From assembly GCF_030297155.1 (NCBI RefSeq), contig NZ_AP028067.1, forward strand, positions 3,100,001 through 3,164,000: a DNA stretch of 64,000 nucleotides. Reading direction: 5' to 3'. Shown piece by piece: positions 26,105 through 35,807 of the stretch. Both the position numbers and the translations under genes were made by a program. The DNA comes from Vibrio sp. FE10 (GTDB lineage Bacteria > Pseudomonadota > Gammaproteobacteria > Enterobacterales > Vibrionaceae). Every line of letters begins with the position of its first letter. Positions within the stretch are counted from its first letter, which is position 1. The notes beneath the pieces are model-generated. The model was not told the DNA's origin, made no database searches, and saw only the letters and a list, made by a program, of their open reading frames with translations.

Positions 26105-27118
26105 ATGGAACTCTTATGCCCAGCGGGTAACTTACCTGCTTTGAAAACCGCCATTGATTGCGGTGCGGATGCTGTCTATATCGGATTCAAAGACGATACC
26201 AATGCCCGACACTTTGCAGGCCTTAACTTTGCGGGTAAAAAGCTCGATCGTGCCGTGCAATACGTGCATGACCGCAACAAGAAAATTCACGTTGCCTTAA
26301 ATACTTTTGCTCACCCAAATGGTTTCGAACGTTGGACCAATGCCGTAGACAACGCGGCAGCGCTAGGTGTTGATGCGCTGATCATCGCGGATATTGCGGT
26401 TCTTGAATACGCTGCAAATAAATACCCAGATCTAGAACTACACCTATCAGTTCAAGCTTCTGCGACCAATGCGGCTGCAATCGACTTCTATCACAAGAAC
26501 TTCAATGTAAAACGTGTGGTATTACCCCGCGTATTGTCGATTCATCAGGTCAAACAGCTTTCTCGTAACATCACCTCTGACGTTGACCTTGAAGTATTCG
26601 CTTTCGGTAGTTTGTGCATCATGGCTGAGGGCCGTTGCTACCTCTCTTCATACATGACAGGTGAATCCCCTAACACGGTGGGCGCTTGTTCTCCGGCGAA
26701 ATATGTACGCTGGCAAGAAACAGAAACAGGACTAGAGTCGCGCTTGAATGAGATTCTTATCGACAAGTACGTAGCAGGCGAAAACGCGGGCTACCCAACA
26801 CTGTGTAAGGGTCGTTTTGAAGCGGACATCGATGGTGAACGTAAGCGCTACCATGCACTTGAAGAGCCAACTAGCCTTAACACGCTATCAATGCTGCCAG
26901 AGCTTTTTGCTGCAAATGTTGCTTCTGTGAAGATTGAAGGCCGCCAACGCAGCCCGGCTTATGTTGAACAAGTGACTCGTACGTGGCGTGCGGCCATTGA
27001 TCGCTACTTAGCGAACCCAGAACAATACCAAGTAGAACAAGCTTGGAATGCGACACTGGCGAATGTATCCGAAGGCACACAAACCACCCTTGGTGCTTAC
27101 CACCGTAAATGGCAATAG
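26105..27118 (+). CDS. ubiU: UbiU, 4Fe-4S protein of O2-independent ubiquinone synthesis
   Basis: A 337-residue U32-peptidase-family protein (formerly YhbU) which with UbiV hydroxylates the ubiquinone ring without oxygen. Four cysteines at 171, 178, 195 and 234 match the cluster ligands of the E. coli protein (169, 176, 193 and 232). The N-terminus MELLCPAGNLPALK is typical. It is followed after 18 bases by ubiV. The promoter region (25894-26104) has no clear FNR site. Confidence 0.95.
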   Translation: MELLCPAGNLPALKTAIDCGADAVYIGFKDDTNARHFAGLNFAGKKLDRAVQYVHDRNKKIHVALNTFAHPNGFERWTNAVDNAAALGVDALIIADIAVLEYAANKYPDLELHLSVQASATNAAAIDFYHKNFNVKRVVLPRVLSIHQVKQLSRNITSDVDLEVFAFGSLCIMAEGRCYLSSYMTGESPNTVGACSPAKYVRWQETETGLESRLNEILIDKYVAGENAGYPTLCKGRFEADIDGERKRYHALEEPTSLNTLSMLPELFAANVASVKIEGRQRSPAYVEQVTRTWRAAIDRYLANPEQYQVEQAWNATLANVSEGTQTTLGAYHRKWQ

Positions 27119-27136
27119 CGCCAAATGGAGAACTCA

Positions 27137-28015
27137 ATGAAATACGCATTAGGCCCTCTACTCTACTTTTGGCCAAAACAGGACGTTGAAAGCTTCTATG
27201 AGCAAGCAAAGTCTAGCTCTGCCGACATCATCTACCTTGGTGAAGCGGTGTGTTCAAAACGCCGTGAGATGAAAGCCAAGCACTGGATGGATATTGCCAA
27301 AGAGCTGTCAGCTTCTGGTAAGCAAGTGGTGCTATCGACGATGGCCTTGTTGGAAGCGCCAAGCGAAGTCAACATCATGAAGAAGTACATCGACAATGGT
27401 GACTTTGCGATTGAAGCCAACGATGTATCTGCCATTCAACTAGCCAGCGAAAGCAAAGTACCTTTCGTGGTTGGCCCTGCGGTTAACACCTACAATGCAC
27501 GCACGCTGAACCTGTTCTTGAAGCAAGGTATGACGCGCTGGTGTATGCCCGTTGAGCTTTCTCGTGAATGGCTGAGCAACGTCATGACACAATGCGAAGA
27601 GCTTAATATTCGTAATAAGTTCGAAGTCGAAGTGTTTAGCCACGGCTACTTACCGCTTGCTTACTCAGCACGCTGCTTTACCGCTCGCGCTGAAAACAAA
27701 GCCAAAGACGATTGCGAAACCTGCTGCATCAAATATCCAACAGGTCTGCAAGTCGATAGCCAAGAAGGTCAGTCGGTCTTTAACCTTAACGGCATCCAAA
27801 CCCAATCGGGTTACTGCTACAACCTAGTCAATGACTTGCCGAGCATGCATGATTTGGTCGACGTGGTTCGTTTAAGCCCGTTAGGTATCGATACCTTCTC
27901 TGAGATCAACAACTTCAAAGCCAATGAGCATGGTCAAAAACCGATGACCATTGAAAGCCGTCAATGCAACGGTTACTGGCACCAACTTGCAGGTTTAGAA
28001 GTTAAGAACATCTAA
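27137..28015 (+). CDS. ubiV: UbiV, 4Fe-4S partner of UbiU
   Basis: A 292-residue U32-family protein, formerly YhbV. With the ATG at 27137 (GGAG ribosome site), cysteines fall at 39, 180, 193 and 197, exactly the cluster positions of E. coli UbiV; this decides the start over an ATG at 27125. It forms a heterodimer with UbiU and acts in prenyl-ring hydroxylation under anoxia. It ends at a terminator shared with the convergent MATE gene. Confidence 0.95.
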   Translation: MKYALGPLLYFWPKQDVESFYEQAKSSSADIIYLGEAVCSKRREMKAKHWMDIAKELSASGKQVVLSTMALLEAPSEVNIMKKYIDNGDFAIEANDVSAIQLASESKVPFVVGPAVNTYNARTLNLFLKQGMTRWCMPVELSREWLSNVMTQCEELNIRNKFEVEVFSHGYLPLAYSARCFTARAENKAKDDCETCCIKYPTGLQVDSQEGQSVFNLNGIQTQSGYCYNLVNDLPSMHDLVDVVRLSPLGIDTFSEINNFKANEHGQKPMTIESRQCNGYWHQLAGLEVKNI

Positions 28016-28049
28016 CTCCTCTTGTTGAATCAATCAGTAACAGATACAA

Positions 28050-28077
28050 AAAAGGTCTAGCATTCGCTAGACCTTTT
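28050..28077. terminator. Bidirectional terminator between ubiV and the MATE gene
   Basis: AAAAGGTCTAGC pairs with GCTAGACCTTTT (12 bp, 4-base loop) between convergent genes. Confidence 0.85.
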
Positions 28078-28101
28078 ATCATTCAGTTTAAGAAAAACGA
28101 C

Positions 28102-29439
28102 CTACGCTGTCGCGGTTTCCAGCGGCGCAGCATCGAGCTTCTTTACGTCTTTGTAGAGCATAATCATAACAACTACGCTTAACGCGATATTGGACAATGG
28201 ATACGCAATCCAGATCCCCGGCACACCGTACAACTTAGGCATAATGTACAAGAAAGGTAATTGGATAAGCATATTACCTATCGTCACAAACATCGCCTTA
28301 CTGCCCTTGTTCACCGCTTGATAATAAGCACCCGCTACCACTAAGAAGCCATCAAGAGCCAATGCAAACATGTGTAGTCGAATACCTAACACTGTGTACT
28401 CAACTAGCTGAGGTTCATCCGAGTTAAAGACGGAAACAAACTCACGTGGGAACGCGTTCAGCAGCAACACAAACGCCACACCAATCAAGACAGAGCTCAC
28501 CATCGCAATCTTCAGTAACTTGCGAATATTCGCTTGATTGCGAGCTCCATGGTTGTAACTCACCAAAGGCTGCATGCCATTTGCGATGCCCTCCGCTGTG
28601 AGGTAATAAACCGTCACGATGTAGCCCAAAATAGCGTAAGCACCAATCATCAACTGGTCGCCATATTGAGAGAACAAGGCATTGTGCAGCGCCACCATCA
28701 TCGAACCATACGCATACATAAAGAAGCTGGATGTCCCGATAGCGAAGATGTCAGGAATAACCGATAACTTCAATTTCAGTTCATTCCAACGTAAACGTAA
28801 GTTTGCGCGACGTGAGAAGAAGTAAGCCAGACCCAGACCGGTTACAACAAACTGAGCAATTGCGGTTGCCAATGCCGCCCCCTTCAACTCCCAACCAAAC
28901 TGAGCGATAAACAGGTAATCCAATACAATATTGATCACCGCACCAACAATCATCAGTATCGTGGCTAAGTTCGGGCTGTCATCGTTACGCAGTAAAAATG
29001 GCATCGCAATTGAGCCTAAGGTAAAGACACTTGCGCCAATTAGGATATGTAAGTACTGCAGGCCAAGCTCATACACTCGACCTTCTGCGCCTTGCCAAAG
29101 CAAAAAGTTATCAGCAAACAGAAACAACAACCCAGAGACAATTGGCGTTATCGCCAACAGCAAGGTCAGACCCGTGGCTAAGATCTGCTTAGCGCCTTTG
29201 GTGTCTTTTTCGCCTTGGCGAATCGAGACAAGGGCACCCGTACCCACGCCCACTAGCATACCAATGCCGAGAATCGAACCAATAACAGGCCACGCGACGT
29301 TAATACCCGCAAGTCCATCAGCGCCTACATAACGGCCGATAAAGATGCCATCTACCACTTGGTAAAGGCCATTAACCAACATAGCCGCTACGGTAGGAAT
29401 TGTGTATCGCCAGAATTGACGACTAATTGAGTTACTCAT
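28102..29439 (-). CDS. MATE-family multidrug efflux transporter
   Basis: A 445-residue membrane protein with about twelve hydrophobic spans in two related halves, as in cation-coupled MATE pumps. The N-terminus (RQFWRYTIPTVAAMLVNGLYQVVDGIFIGRYVGADGLAGIN) has the DinF/MepA-like pattern. Substrates cannot be read from the sequence. It lies downstream of a marR gene with its own palindrome (29500-29520) upstream, nearly identical to the one before marR, so the MarR protein probably represses both. Vibrios carry several MATE pumps; I cannot match this one to a named pump. Confidence 0.88.
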   Translation of the reverse strand: MSNSISRQFWRYTIPTVAAMLVNGLYQVVDGIFIGRYVGADGLAGINVAWPVIGSILGIGMLVGVGTGALVSIRQGEKDTKGAKQILATGLTLLLAITPIVSGLLFLFADNFLLWQGAEGRVYELGLQYLHILIGASVFTLGSIAMPFLLRNDDSPNLATILMIVGAVINIVLDYLFIAQFGWELKGAALATAIAQFVVTGLGLAYFFSRRANLRLRWNELKLKLSVIPDIFAIGTSSFFMYAYGSMMVALHNALFSQYGDQLMIGAYAILGYIVTVYYLTAEGIANGMQPLVSYNHGARNQANIRKLLKIAMVSSVLIGVAFVLLLNAFPREFVSVFNSDEPQLVEYTVLGIRLHMFALALDGFLVVAGAYYQAVNKGSKAMFVTIGNMLIQLPFLYIMPKLYGVPGIWIAYPLSNIALSVVVMIMLYKDVKKLDAAPLETATA

Positions 29440-29499
29440 TTCTTACTCTACTTTCTTTCATCTATTGAGCCGCACTAAAATGAGATACGGCTCTAAAAA

Positions 29500-29520
29500 T
29501 TAGTTAACAAGGCTAACTAA
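29500..29520. promoter_or_regulatory. MarR operator candidate upstream of the MATE gene
   Basis: TTAGTTAAC-AAG-GCTAACTAA is an inverted repeat with one mismatch. It differs by one base from the palindrome upstream of marR over the shared core. It lies 61 bases before the MATE start. Confidence 0.65.
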
Positions 29521-29533
29521 ATATTTAAAATAA

Positions 29534-29941
29534 TTACTTCAACGCTTTATCTAACAGTTGATTCAACAGTTGGGATTCTTGCTCAGATAAACGGCTCTCA
29601 AGCGTTTGTGCCATCACCTGATAAATCTTGCTCTCTTCTTCCAAACCAATTTCAGCTTTCTTGGTTAAAATGACCAATTTAGAGCGTGCATCCTCAAGCG
29701 AAGCTTGGCGTTCTACGAGCCCTTTTCTTTCTAGCCTTTGAACCATAGTCGTGGCTGAAGGTTTTGTCACCTGCATCTCAATAGCAAGGTCTGTTAGCCG
29801 AATAGGTTCTGGTGAAGCTTGAATGACCTTCAAATAATCGTACTCATTGAAGCTCAATTGGCAGATAGGATCTTCACTCACTTGAGTTCGCCATATCTTA
29901 GAAGCAAAGCGTTCAATTTTTTCTAGATTCTGATCCAACAT
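29534..29941 (-). CDS. MarR-family transcriptional regulator
   Basis: A 135-residue winged-helix repressor from the ATG at 29941, which has GGAAA upstream; a reading to 29977 adds 12 residues and would cover the operator. The recognition region is LTDLAIEMQVTKPSATTMVQRLERKGLVER, with the wing DARSKLVILT. It is followed by the MATE gene. Identical-type palindromes precede both genes, which fits autorepression plus control of the pump, usually released by a small ligand. The ligand is not known. Confidence 0.88.
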   Translation of the reverse strand: MLDQNLEKIERFASKIWRTQVSEDPICQLSFNEYDYLKVIQASPEPIRLTDLAIEMQVTKPSATTMVQRLERKGLVERQASLEDARSKLVILTKKAEIGLEEESKIYQVMAQTLESRLSEQESQLLNQLLDKALK

Positions 29942-29967
29942 AGATTTCCAACCACAGAATTCACATT

Positions 29968-29986
29968 TAGTTAGCAAGGCTAACTA
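29968..29986. promoter_or_regulatory. MarR operator candidate upstream of marR
   Basis: TAGTTAGC-AAG-GCTAACTA is a perfect palindrome with 8-base arms, 27 bases before the marR ATG. The same element occurs upstream of the MATE gene at 29500-29520. Confidence 0.7.
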
Positions 29987-30061
29987 TTTTAATGTTGTTT
30001 AAATAAAAAGCAATCAAAAACGAGACCCCGTTTATAAAAAAGGAGTATAAAAAAGAGTCAT

Positions 30062-30090
30062 AAAAAAACCGCTGACAGGCAGCGGCTTTT
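30062..30090 (-). terminator. Terminator of nlpI
   Basis: CCGCTG pairs with CAGCGG around a 5-base loop, extended by A-T pairs; a run of Ts follows on the minus strand, 20 bases after the nlpI stop. Confidence 0.75.
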
Positions 30091-30109
30091 CGGAATCAAA
30101 ATGTATCGC

Positions 30110-31033
30110 TTACTTAGCGTTAGCTTCTTCTTCGGCAGCGGCCAACTTAGCTTGCGCTAAATGTTCGGCCTTAAGCGTACTAAAAATACGACTTAACTCT
30201 AAGAAAGAGTAACGGTGTTCTACGTATTCATACACGTTAAAAGAAACCGCTAACTTGTACAAAGAGATAGCATTCGCGTAATCACCATTCATGTGGTGAC
30301 GCTTAGCAAGGTAGAAGTACGTTTCAGTCAGGCGTTGAGCTAGCAGCGTGTTGTCACGAGTCCCTGTTAGGATAGCTTTGAACGCCTGCTCTTCAGTAAT
30401 ATCTTCAAGCATGATCGCAACTAATACCCAGCCCCACTGTTCATCACGACTCTCGTAACGATTTTGCAAATCAAGCTTCGCTTGTTCTGGCGTGAGTTCA
30501 TGCTGAATGATGTAAAGCCACAGAGCGCGGAACGGGTCGCTAGGATCATCGGCGTAGTGCTTCATCATATCTTCATTGGCTAAGTCATAGCGCTCGCCAT
30601 AGTAGAGTGCGATAGAGCGATTTCGTTCTGCATATGAGTTTGCAGGATCAAGCTCTAACGTAGAGTCAAAAGATTCATAAGCGGCATCAAACTCCCCTAC
30701 TTGCGTAAAGTAAACACCCAAAAGGTTGAAGATATCAGGTTGAGCGGGATTCAATGAAAGAGACTGATTGAAATCAAGACGTGCTAAATCACGCAGGCCA
30801 ACGCTGTCGTAGTAGTTACCACGCTCGAACAACATTTTAGCTCGAACTTCATCGTTCAAGTCTGGGCGCTGTAATAACTGACTCAGGCGTGCTATTTGCA
30901 CTTCTTGCTGAACACTTGGTTGAAGCGGCACAGCCATTGGTGGATAAACCCAACGTGAGGTGTTATCTGATGTTGTCGCACAACCAGTTAGTACAAGCAG
31001 TAAACACATACTCGCGGTTTGAAACCATTTCAC
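30110..31033 (-). CDS. nlpI: Lipoprotein NlpI (TPR adaptor)
   Basis: A 307-residue outer-membrane lipoprotein with TPR repeats. The signal peptide ends in the lipobox LTGC (residues 16-19), after a basic start MKWFQT. TPR helices follow from about residue 60 (AKMLFERGNYYDSVGL, then NLLGVYFTQVGEFDAAYESF). In E. coli NlpI acts as an adaptor that regulates peptidoglycan endopeptidases through the protease Prc. It follows pnp, as in E. coli. Confidence 0.93.
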   Translation of the reverse strand: MKWFQTASMCLLLVLTGCATTSDNTSRWVYPPMAVPLQPSVQQEVQIARLSQLLQRPDLNDEVRAKMLFERGNYYDSVGLRDLARLDFNQSLSLNPAQPDIFNLLGVYFTQVGEFDAAYESFDSTLELDPANSYAERNRSIALYYGERYDLANEDMMKHYADDPSDPFRALWLYIIQHELTPEQAKLDLQNRYESRDEQWGWVLVAIMLEDITEEQAFKAILTGTRDNTLLAQRLTETYFYLAKRHHMNGDYANAISLYKLAVSFNVYEYVEHRYSFLELSRIFSTLKAEHLAQAKLAAAEEEANAK

Positions 31034-31060
31034 AAATAATTACTCCTGTTATGACCGCAA

Positions 31061-31090
31061 TAAAAAAGGGGAGCGATATGCTCCCCTTTA
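31061..31090 (-). terminator. Terminator of pnp
   Basis: AAAGGGGAGC pairs with GCTCCCCTTT around a 5-base loop, with a T run on the minus strand, 68 bases after the pnp stop. Confidence 0.8.
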
Positions 31091-31157
31091 TAACATGCTT
31101 TTTTACCAATGGGTTAGAAATCACTAAAAAGCAATAGTCCCATTAGTAGGCTAAGAA

Positions 31158-33278
31158 TTACTCAGCAGCAGGTGCTTCGCCTTCAGCTGGCGTTTCAACT
31201 GCTTCTTTCATGCTTAGACGTACACGGCCTTGACGGTCAATTTCAAGAACCTTAACTGGCACTTCTTGACCTTCAGTTAGGTAGTCAGACACTTTCTCAA
31301 CACGCTTGTCAGCGATTTGAGAGATGTGTACTAGACCATCTTTACCTGGAAGGATAGTAACGAATGCACCGAAGTCAGCTAGACGAGCAACTTTACCTTG
31401 GTAAATGCGGCCAACTTCAACTTCAGCAGTGATTTCTTCGATACGACGGATAGCTTCTTTAGCAGCTGCGCCTTCAGTAGCAGCAATCTTGATTGTGCCA
31501 TCGTCTTCGATTTCGATTGTAGTACCTGTTTCTTCACAAAGAGCACGGATAACTGCGCCGCCTTTACCGATAACATCTTTGATCTTATCAGAGCTGATTT
31601 TCATTGTGTGGATACGTGGAGCGAATTCAGAGATATCTTCACGAGCACCAGAGATAGCTTCATCCATTACAGAAAGGATGTGCTTACGTGCACCTTGCGC
31701 TTGGTTAAGTGCAATTTGCATGATCTCTTTAGTGATACCTTCGATCTTGATGTCCATTTGAAGTGCAGTGATACCAGCGTTAGTACCTGCTACTTTAAAG
31801 TCCATGTCACCTAAGTGATCTTCGTCGCCAAGGATGTCAGAAAGAACAACGAAATCGTCGCCTTCTTTAACAAGACCCATTGCGATACCCGCAACAGAAG
31901 CTTTGATTGGAACACCAGCATCCATAAGTGCTAGAGATGTACCACATACAGAAGCCATTGAAGAAGAACCGTTAGATTCTGTGATTTCCGATACAACACG
32001 AACGGTGTATGGGAATTCGTCAACAGAAGGCATTACTGCTTGGATACCACGTTTAGCAAGCTTACCGTGACCAATTTCACGACGCTTAGGAGAACCAACG
32101 AAACCAGTCTCACCTACACAGTATGGAGGGAAGTTGTAGTGTAGAAGGAAGTTGTCTTTCTTCTCACCCATTAGGCTGTCGATGATTTGTGCATCACGTT
32201 GTGTACCAAGCGTTGCAGTAACAAGTGCTTGAGTTTCACCACGAGTGAATAGAGAAGAACCGTGTGTACGTGGAAGAACACCAGTACGTACGTCTAGCGC
32301 ACGAACCATGTCTTTTTCACGGCCATCGATACGTGGGTTGCCAGCAATGATGCGGCTACGTACTACGTTTTTCTCTAGAGAACCAAGCATGCCGCGGATT
32401 TCGCGCTCATCTAGGTTTACGTCTTGAGCTAGAAGAGCAGCAACCGCTTCAGTTTTGATTGCGCCAACTTGCTCGTAACGAGCCATTTTCTCAGTGATCT
32501 GGTACGCGTCAGATAGACGAGTTTCAGCCAGTTCAGCAACACGAGCTTTAAGCTCAGTGTTAACTACTGGTGCTTCCCAGTTCCAAGATGGAGTTGCAAC
32601 TTCAGCTGCAAATTCGTTGATCGCTTTGATTACAACTTGTTGTTGGTCATGACCGTAAACAACAGCTGAAAGCATTTCTTCTTCAGACAGGTTATCTGCT
32701 TCAGATTCAACCATTAGTACTGCGCCTTCTGTACCAGACACAACTAGGTCTAGTTTAGAGTTTTCAAGCTCAGTATTTGATGGGTTAAGAACAAGTTCGC
32801 CGTCGATGTGACCAACACGTGCAGCACCGATAGGACCATTGAATGGAGCACCAGAGATAGCAAGCGCAGCAGACGTTGCGATCATAGTGATCATGTCTGG
32901 GTTTACGTCAGGGTTGATAGAAACAACCGTAGCGATAACTTGAACTTCGTTTTTAAACGCACTTGGGAAAAGTGGACGAATTGGACGGTCAATCAGACGA
33001 GCTGTTAGCGTTTCGCCTTCAGAAGGACGACCTTCACGCTTGAAGAAACCACCAGGGATTTTACCCGCAGCGTATGTACGCTCTTGGTAGTTAACTGTTA
33101 GAGGGAAGAAATCTTGGCCTGCAACAGCTTCTTTCTTAGCAACAACAGAAACGAATACTGATGTATCGTCCATAGTCGCCATTACAGCAGCAGTAGCTTG
33201 ACGTGCCATTACGCCCGTTTCTAGAGTAACGGTGTGGTTACCGTACTGGAACGATTTTACAACTGGTTTTTCAAACAT
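31158..33278 (-). CDS. pnp: Polyribonucleotide nucleotidyltransferase (PNPase)
   Basis: A 706-residue 3'-5' phosphorolytic exoribonuclease of the RNA degradosome. Two RNase PH-like domains are followed by a KH domain ([30 protein letters not shown]) and an S1 domain ([33 protein letters not shown]). An AAGGAT ribosome site precedes the ATG. A long leader with a paired inverted repeat lies upstream (33344-33435), consistent with the RNase III-dependent autoregulation known for E. coli pnp. Confidence 0.98.
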   Translation of the reverse strand: MFEKPVVKSFQYGNHTVTLETGVMARQATAAVMATMDDTSVFVSVVAKKEAVAGQDFFPLTVNYQERTYAAGKIPGGFFKREGRPSEGETLTARLIDRPIRPLFPSAFKNEVQVIATVVSINPDVNPDMITMIATSAALAISGAPFNGPIGAARVGHIDGELVLNPSNTELENSKLDLVVSGTEGAVLMVESEADNLSEEEMLSAVVYGHDQQQVVIKAINEFAAEVATPSWNWEAPVVNTELKARVAELAETRLSDAYQITEKMARYEQVGAIKTEAVAALLAQDVNLDEREIRGMLGSLEKNVVRSRIIAGNPRIDGREKDMVRALDVRTGVLPRTHGSSLFTRGETQALVTATLGTQRDAQIIDSLMGEKKDNFLLHYNFPPYCVGETGFVGSPKRREIGHGKLAKRGIQAVMPSVDEFPYTVRVVSEITESNGSSSMASVCGTSLALMDAGVPIKASVAGIAMGLVKEGDDFVVLSDILGDEDHLGDMDFKVAGTNAGITALQMDIKIEGITKEIMQIALNQAQGARKHILSVMDEAISGAREDISEFAPRIHTMKISSDKIKDVIGKGGAVIRALCEETGTTIEIEDDGTIKIAATEGAAAKEAIRRIEEITAEVEVGRIYQGKVARLADFGAFVTILPGKDGLVHISQIADKRVEKVSDYLTEGQEVPVKVLEIDRQGRVRLSMKEAVETPAEGEAPAAE

Positions 33279-33343
33279 TGTATATCCTTAGCTCTAAAGT
33301 CATGACTTTAGATTAAGTGAAGAATGACTCAAGATATTACCAA

Positions 33344-33435
33344 TCGCGACTAGTGAAAAGAGACTTGGGAATGATGCTTCTTTGTATGAGTTCATACGCC
33401 GAATTAAGACCAAATCCGCCTTTGAATAGTCGCGA
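33344..33435 (-). promoter_or_regulatory. pnp leader hairpin (probable RNase III target)
   Basis: TCGCGACTA at 33344-33352 is the exact inverse complement of TAGTCGCGA at 33427-33435, with further imperfect pairing just inside. This would fold into a long stem in the pnp leader RNA about 66 bases before the start codon. In E. coli a comparable stem is cut by RNase III and then used by PNPase to repress its own mRNA. The role here is inferred. Confidence 0.6.
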
Positions 33436-33599
33436 CCTATTGGCCGACATGTGACTGTAACGTCTTGAGAGGTTGATTGCCCAGCGTCGAAAACGCATAG
33501 GCGGGCGTAGTATAAACTATTTTTATTAGGAGAGATATTTCCTATCAGAAAAAGCCAGATGATATTCTGTGCATCCGGCCAAACATTTTCTTACAGGCA

Positions 33600-33627
33600 C
33601 AAAAAAAGGAGCATAAATGCTCCTTTT
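33600..33627 (-). terminator. rpsO terminator ahead of pnp
   Basis: AAAAGGAGCAT pairs with ATGCTCCTTTT around a 2-base loop, with a T run on the minus strand, 29 bases after rpsO. E. coli has a partial terminator at this position. Confidence 0.85.
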
Positions 33628-33655
33628 CTTCAAACTGTCTTTGCAGACATCGCTA

Positions 33656-33925
33656 TTAGCGACGTAGGCCTAGACGCTTGATTAGGTCTTGGTAACGAGT
33701 AAGGTTTTTGCCTTTCAAGTAATCAAGAAGCTTACGACGGCTAGAAACCATACGTAATAGACCACGACGGCTGTGGTGATCGTGTTTGTGCGCTTTGAAG
33801 TGACCTTGTAGGTGGTTGATAGAAGCAGTAAGTAGTGCTACTTGTACTTCTGGTGAACCTGTGTCGCCTTCAGATTGTGCGTATTCTGCAACGATTGCTG
33901 CTTTAGTTTCTGCATTCAGAGACAT
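33656..33925 (-). CDS. rpsO: 30S ribosomal protein S15
   Basis: An 89-residue protein that binds 16S rRNA early in assembly of the 30S platform. The full family sequence is present, including [18 protein letters not shown] and the C-terminal [19 protein letters not shown] is seven bases before the ATG. It lies between truB and pnp, the conserved order. Autoregulation through its leader mRNA is known in other bacteria; I did not identify the structure here. Confidence 0.99.
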   Translation of the reverse strand: MSLNAETKAAIVAEYAQSEGDTGSPEVQVALLTASINHLQGHFKAHKHDHHSRRGLLRMVSSRRKLLDYLKGKNLTRYQDLIKRLGLRR

Positions 33926-34051
33926 AAATCTCTCCTGATAAGAGTAAGTTTATATTTGTAGCAGCCAATCTCTGATTCAGCCGCTACGCGAGCCGAAGAT
34001 TATAGGGAAGTTTACGTGTTGGTGCAATAACAATCGAACTGATGAAAAACG

Positions 34052-34087
34052 AAAAAAGCGAACCATTAAAATTAAGGGCTCGCTTTC
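34052..34087 (-). terminator. Terminator of the truB transcript
   Basis: AAAGCGA-ACC pairs with GG-CTCGCTTT across a long loop; on the minus strand six Ts follow. The MITE-like repeat lies between it and the truB stop. Confidence 0.65.
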
Positions 34088-34138
34088 TGTATTATCTACT
34101 CGTCTTTCACGACTCAGCGCTAATATCAGACTCGATTT

Positions 34139-34302
34139 AATACCAATCACAGTAAGTAAGTGATCATAAATAGCGTAGGAAAAAGGCTTGAGAACAAGGC
34201 AGAAATTTTCGATAAGTAGTTATTCTACAATCAAAATTTATAACGAAGTTATCGAGCGTTTTAACAAGCTAGGATGACCAGTTATTTACTACGATTGGTA
34301 TA
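34139..34302. mobile_element. MITE-like repeat with terminal inverted repeats
   Basis: A gene-free element of about 164 bases. The left end ATACCAATCACAGTAAGTAA and the inverse complement of the right end ATACCAATCGTAGTAAATAA agree at 23 of 28 positions when extended to 28 bases. TA flanks both ends, compatible with a TA target duplication. It has no coding frame. I recall similar sequences in many Vibrio intergenic regions; a genome search is needed. It stops five bases before the truB stop codon. Confidence 0.7.
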
Positions 34303-34306
34303 GGCG

Positions 34307-35260
34307 TTACGCTTGTGGCTCTTCATCTCTGAAAACAACCAAACGTTTCGGTGCAACTCGGCCATCTTCAGCAATTTGAGCAACGCCAACAAACAGCTTC
34401 TCTTCACCGCTTGTCATGCGAACGGTACCTTCAGCAGGAGCGCCTGCGACTTGAACGGGCATACCGTGCTGAACAAGATCAGTCAGTTCCGCATTCAAGT
34501 TAACTTCAGGTAAATCTTCTACAGCCGTGTCCATTGGCATTAGCAATGGATCAAGCAACTCTTTAGGTGCAATTTCTTGCGCTTGTGCTTGCTCTAGAAT
34601 TTCGTTCAGCTGCTCCAAGGTAACCATGCGTTCATACGGGTACTTTGCAACACCAGTACGACGAAGCATTGTCACATGAGCACCACAACCTAGCATTTCA
34701 CCAAGATCGTCGGTGATCGTACGGATATAAGTCCCTTTAGAACAATGCACTTCCATCTCAACTTCATCGCCTTCAAAGCGAAGTAGCTCAATAGAGTACA
34801 CAGTGATCTTGCGAGACTCACGAGGAACCTCGATACCTGCACGTGCGTATTCATACAAAGGCTTACCTTGATACTTCAATGCTGAGAACATTGATGGTAT
34901 CTGGTCGGTTTCACCTTTGAAGCTTGCAATGCAGCGTTCAAGTTGCTCTTGAGTCACGTTGATATCACGCGTTTCAACCACTTCACCATCAGAGTCTGAA
35001 GTGTTGGTACGCTCACCAAGCTTAGCAATAACAACGTAGCGCTTATCAGAATCTAATAGAAACTGAGAAAACTTCGTTGCTTCACCAAGACAAATTGGCA
35101 GCATGCCAGTCGCAAGAGGATCCAGAGCACCGGTGTGCCCTGCTTTCTCTGCAAAGTAAATACGTTTTACTTTTTGCAGTGCATCATTAGATGAAATACC
35201 TGTCGGCTTATCTAACAGAATTACCCCGTTTATAGGGCGACCTTTACGACGGCGAGCCAT
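34307..35260 (-). CDS. truB: tRNA pseudouridine-55 synthase
   Basis: Makes the universal pseudouridine in the T-loop of tRNA. 317 residues; catalytic Asp in [19 protein letters not shown], and an intact SKGTYIRTI motif. The ATG overlaps the rbfA stop by one base (TAATG), so the two are coupled. A MITE-like repeat abuts its 3' end. Confidence 0.98.
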   Translation of the reverse strand: MARRRKGRPINGVILLDKPTGISSNDALQKVKRIYFAEKAGHTGALDPLATGMLPICLGEATKFSQFLLDSDKRYVVIAKLGERTNTSDSDGEVVETRDINVTQEQLERCIASFKGETDQIPSMFSALKYQGKPLYEYARAGIEVPRESRKITVYSIELLRFEGDEVEMEVHCSKGTYIRTITDDLGEMLGCGAHVTMLRRTGVAKYPYERMVTLEQLNEILEQAQAQEIAPKELLDPLLMPMDTAVEDLPEVNLNAELTDLVQHGMPVQVAGAPAEGTVRMTSGEEKLFVGVAQIAEDGRVAPKRLVVFRDEEPQA

Positions 35261-35673
35261 TACTCTTCGTCCTTAGACTGAGTATCCTCAGTACGGCCAG
35301 CTTCTTCTTGCTTACGCTTGTCGTCGTTCAATACTTCGCTAACTAGGTTAGACATACGCATGCCTTCAACCAAAGTGTTGTCGTAAGTAAAGCGAACTTC
35401 AGGTGTTAGACGGTGACGAATACGCTTACCAAGAGCCATACGAACTGGCACTTCATGCTCTTTAAGAGCAGCAAGACATGATTCAGGTGTTTGCTCACCG
35501 ATACATAGGAAAGTCACGAACACTTTTGCGTAAGCAAGGTCACGAGACACTTCTACATCTGAAATCGTTACCATACCAATGCGTGAGTCACGAACTTCAC
35601 GTTGTAGGATAAGTGCTAGCTCTTTTTGAAGCTGCTGAGACACACGTTGTGTGCGGCTAAATTCTTTTGACAT
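35260..35673 (-). CDS. rbfA: Ribosome-binding factor A
   Basis: A 137-residue KH-fold protein needed for maturation of the 16S rRNA 5' end and for cold growth. The [21 protein letters not shown] start and the RKIRH-like stretch ([17 protein letters not shown]) are typical. The acidic C-terminal tail is variable in the family. It lies between infB and truB, as in E. coli. Confidence 0.97.
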   Translation of the reverse strand: MSKEFSRTQRVSQQLQKELALILQREVRDSRIGMVTISDVEVSRDLAYAKVFVTFLCIGEQTPESCLAALKEHEVPVRMALGKRIRHRLTPEVRFTYDNTLVEGMRMSNLVSEVLNDDKRKQEEAGRTEDTQSKDEE

Positions 35674-35807
35674 TTTCTTTTCTCACTTAGAAAGATGGGG
35701 GGCTTGGTAATTACCAGCCCCCCATGGTGTATTCAACAACCGATTACTTATTACCTTTACTAGTAATGTTAGTAACCTTAGTCAATATGTCGAGTCGTAC
35801 AGACTGA

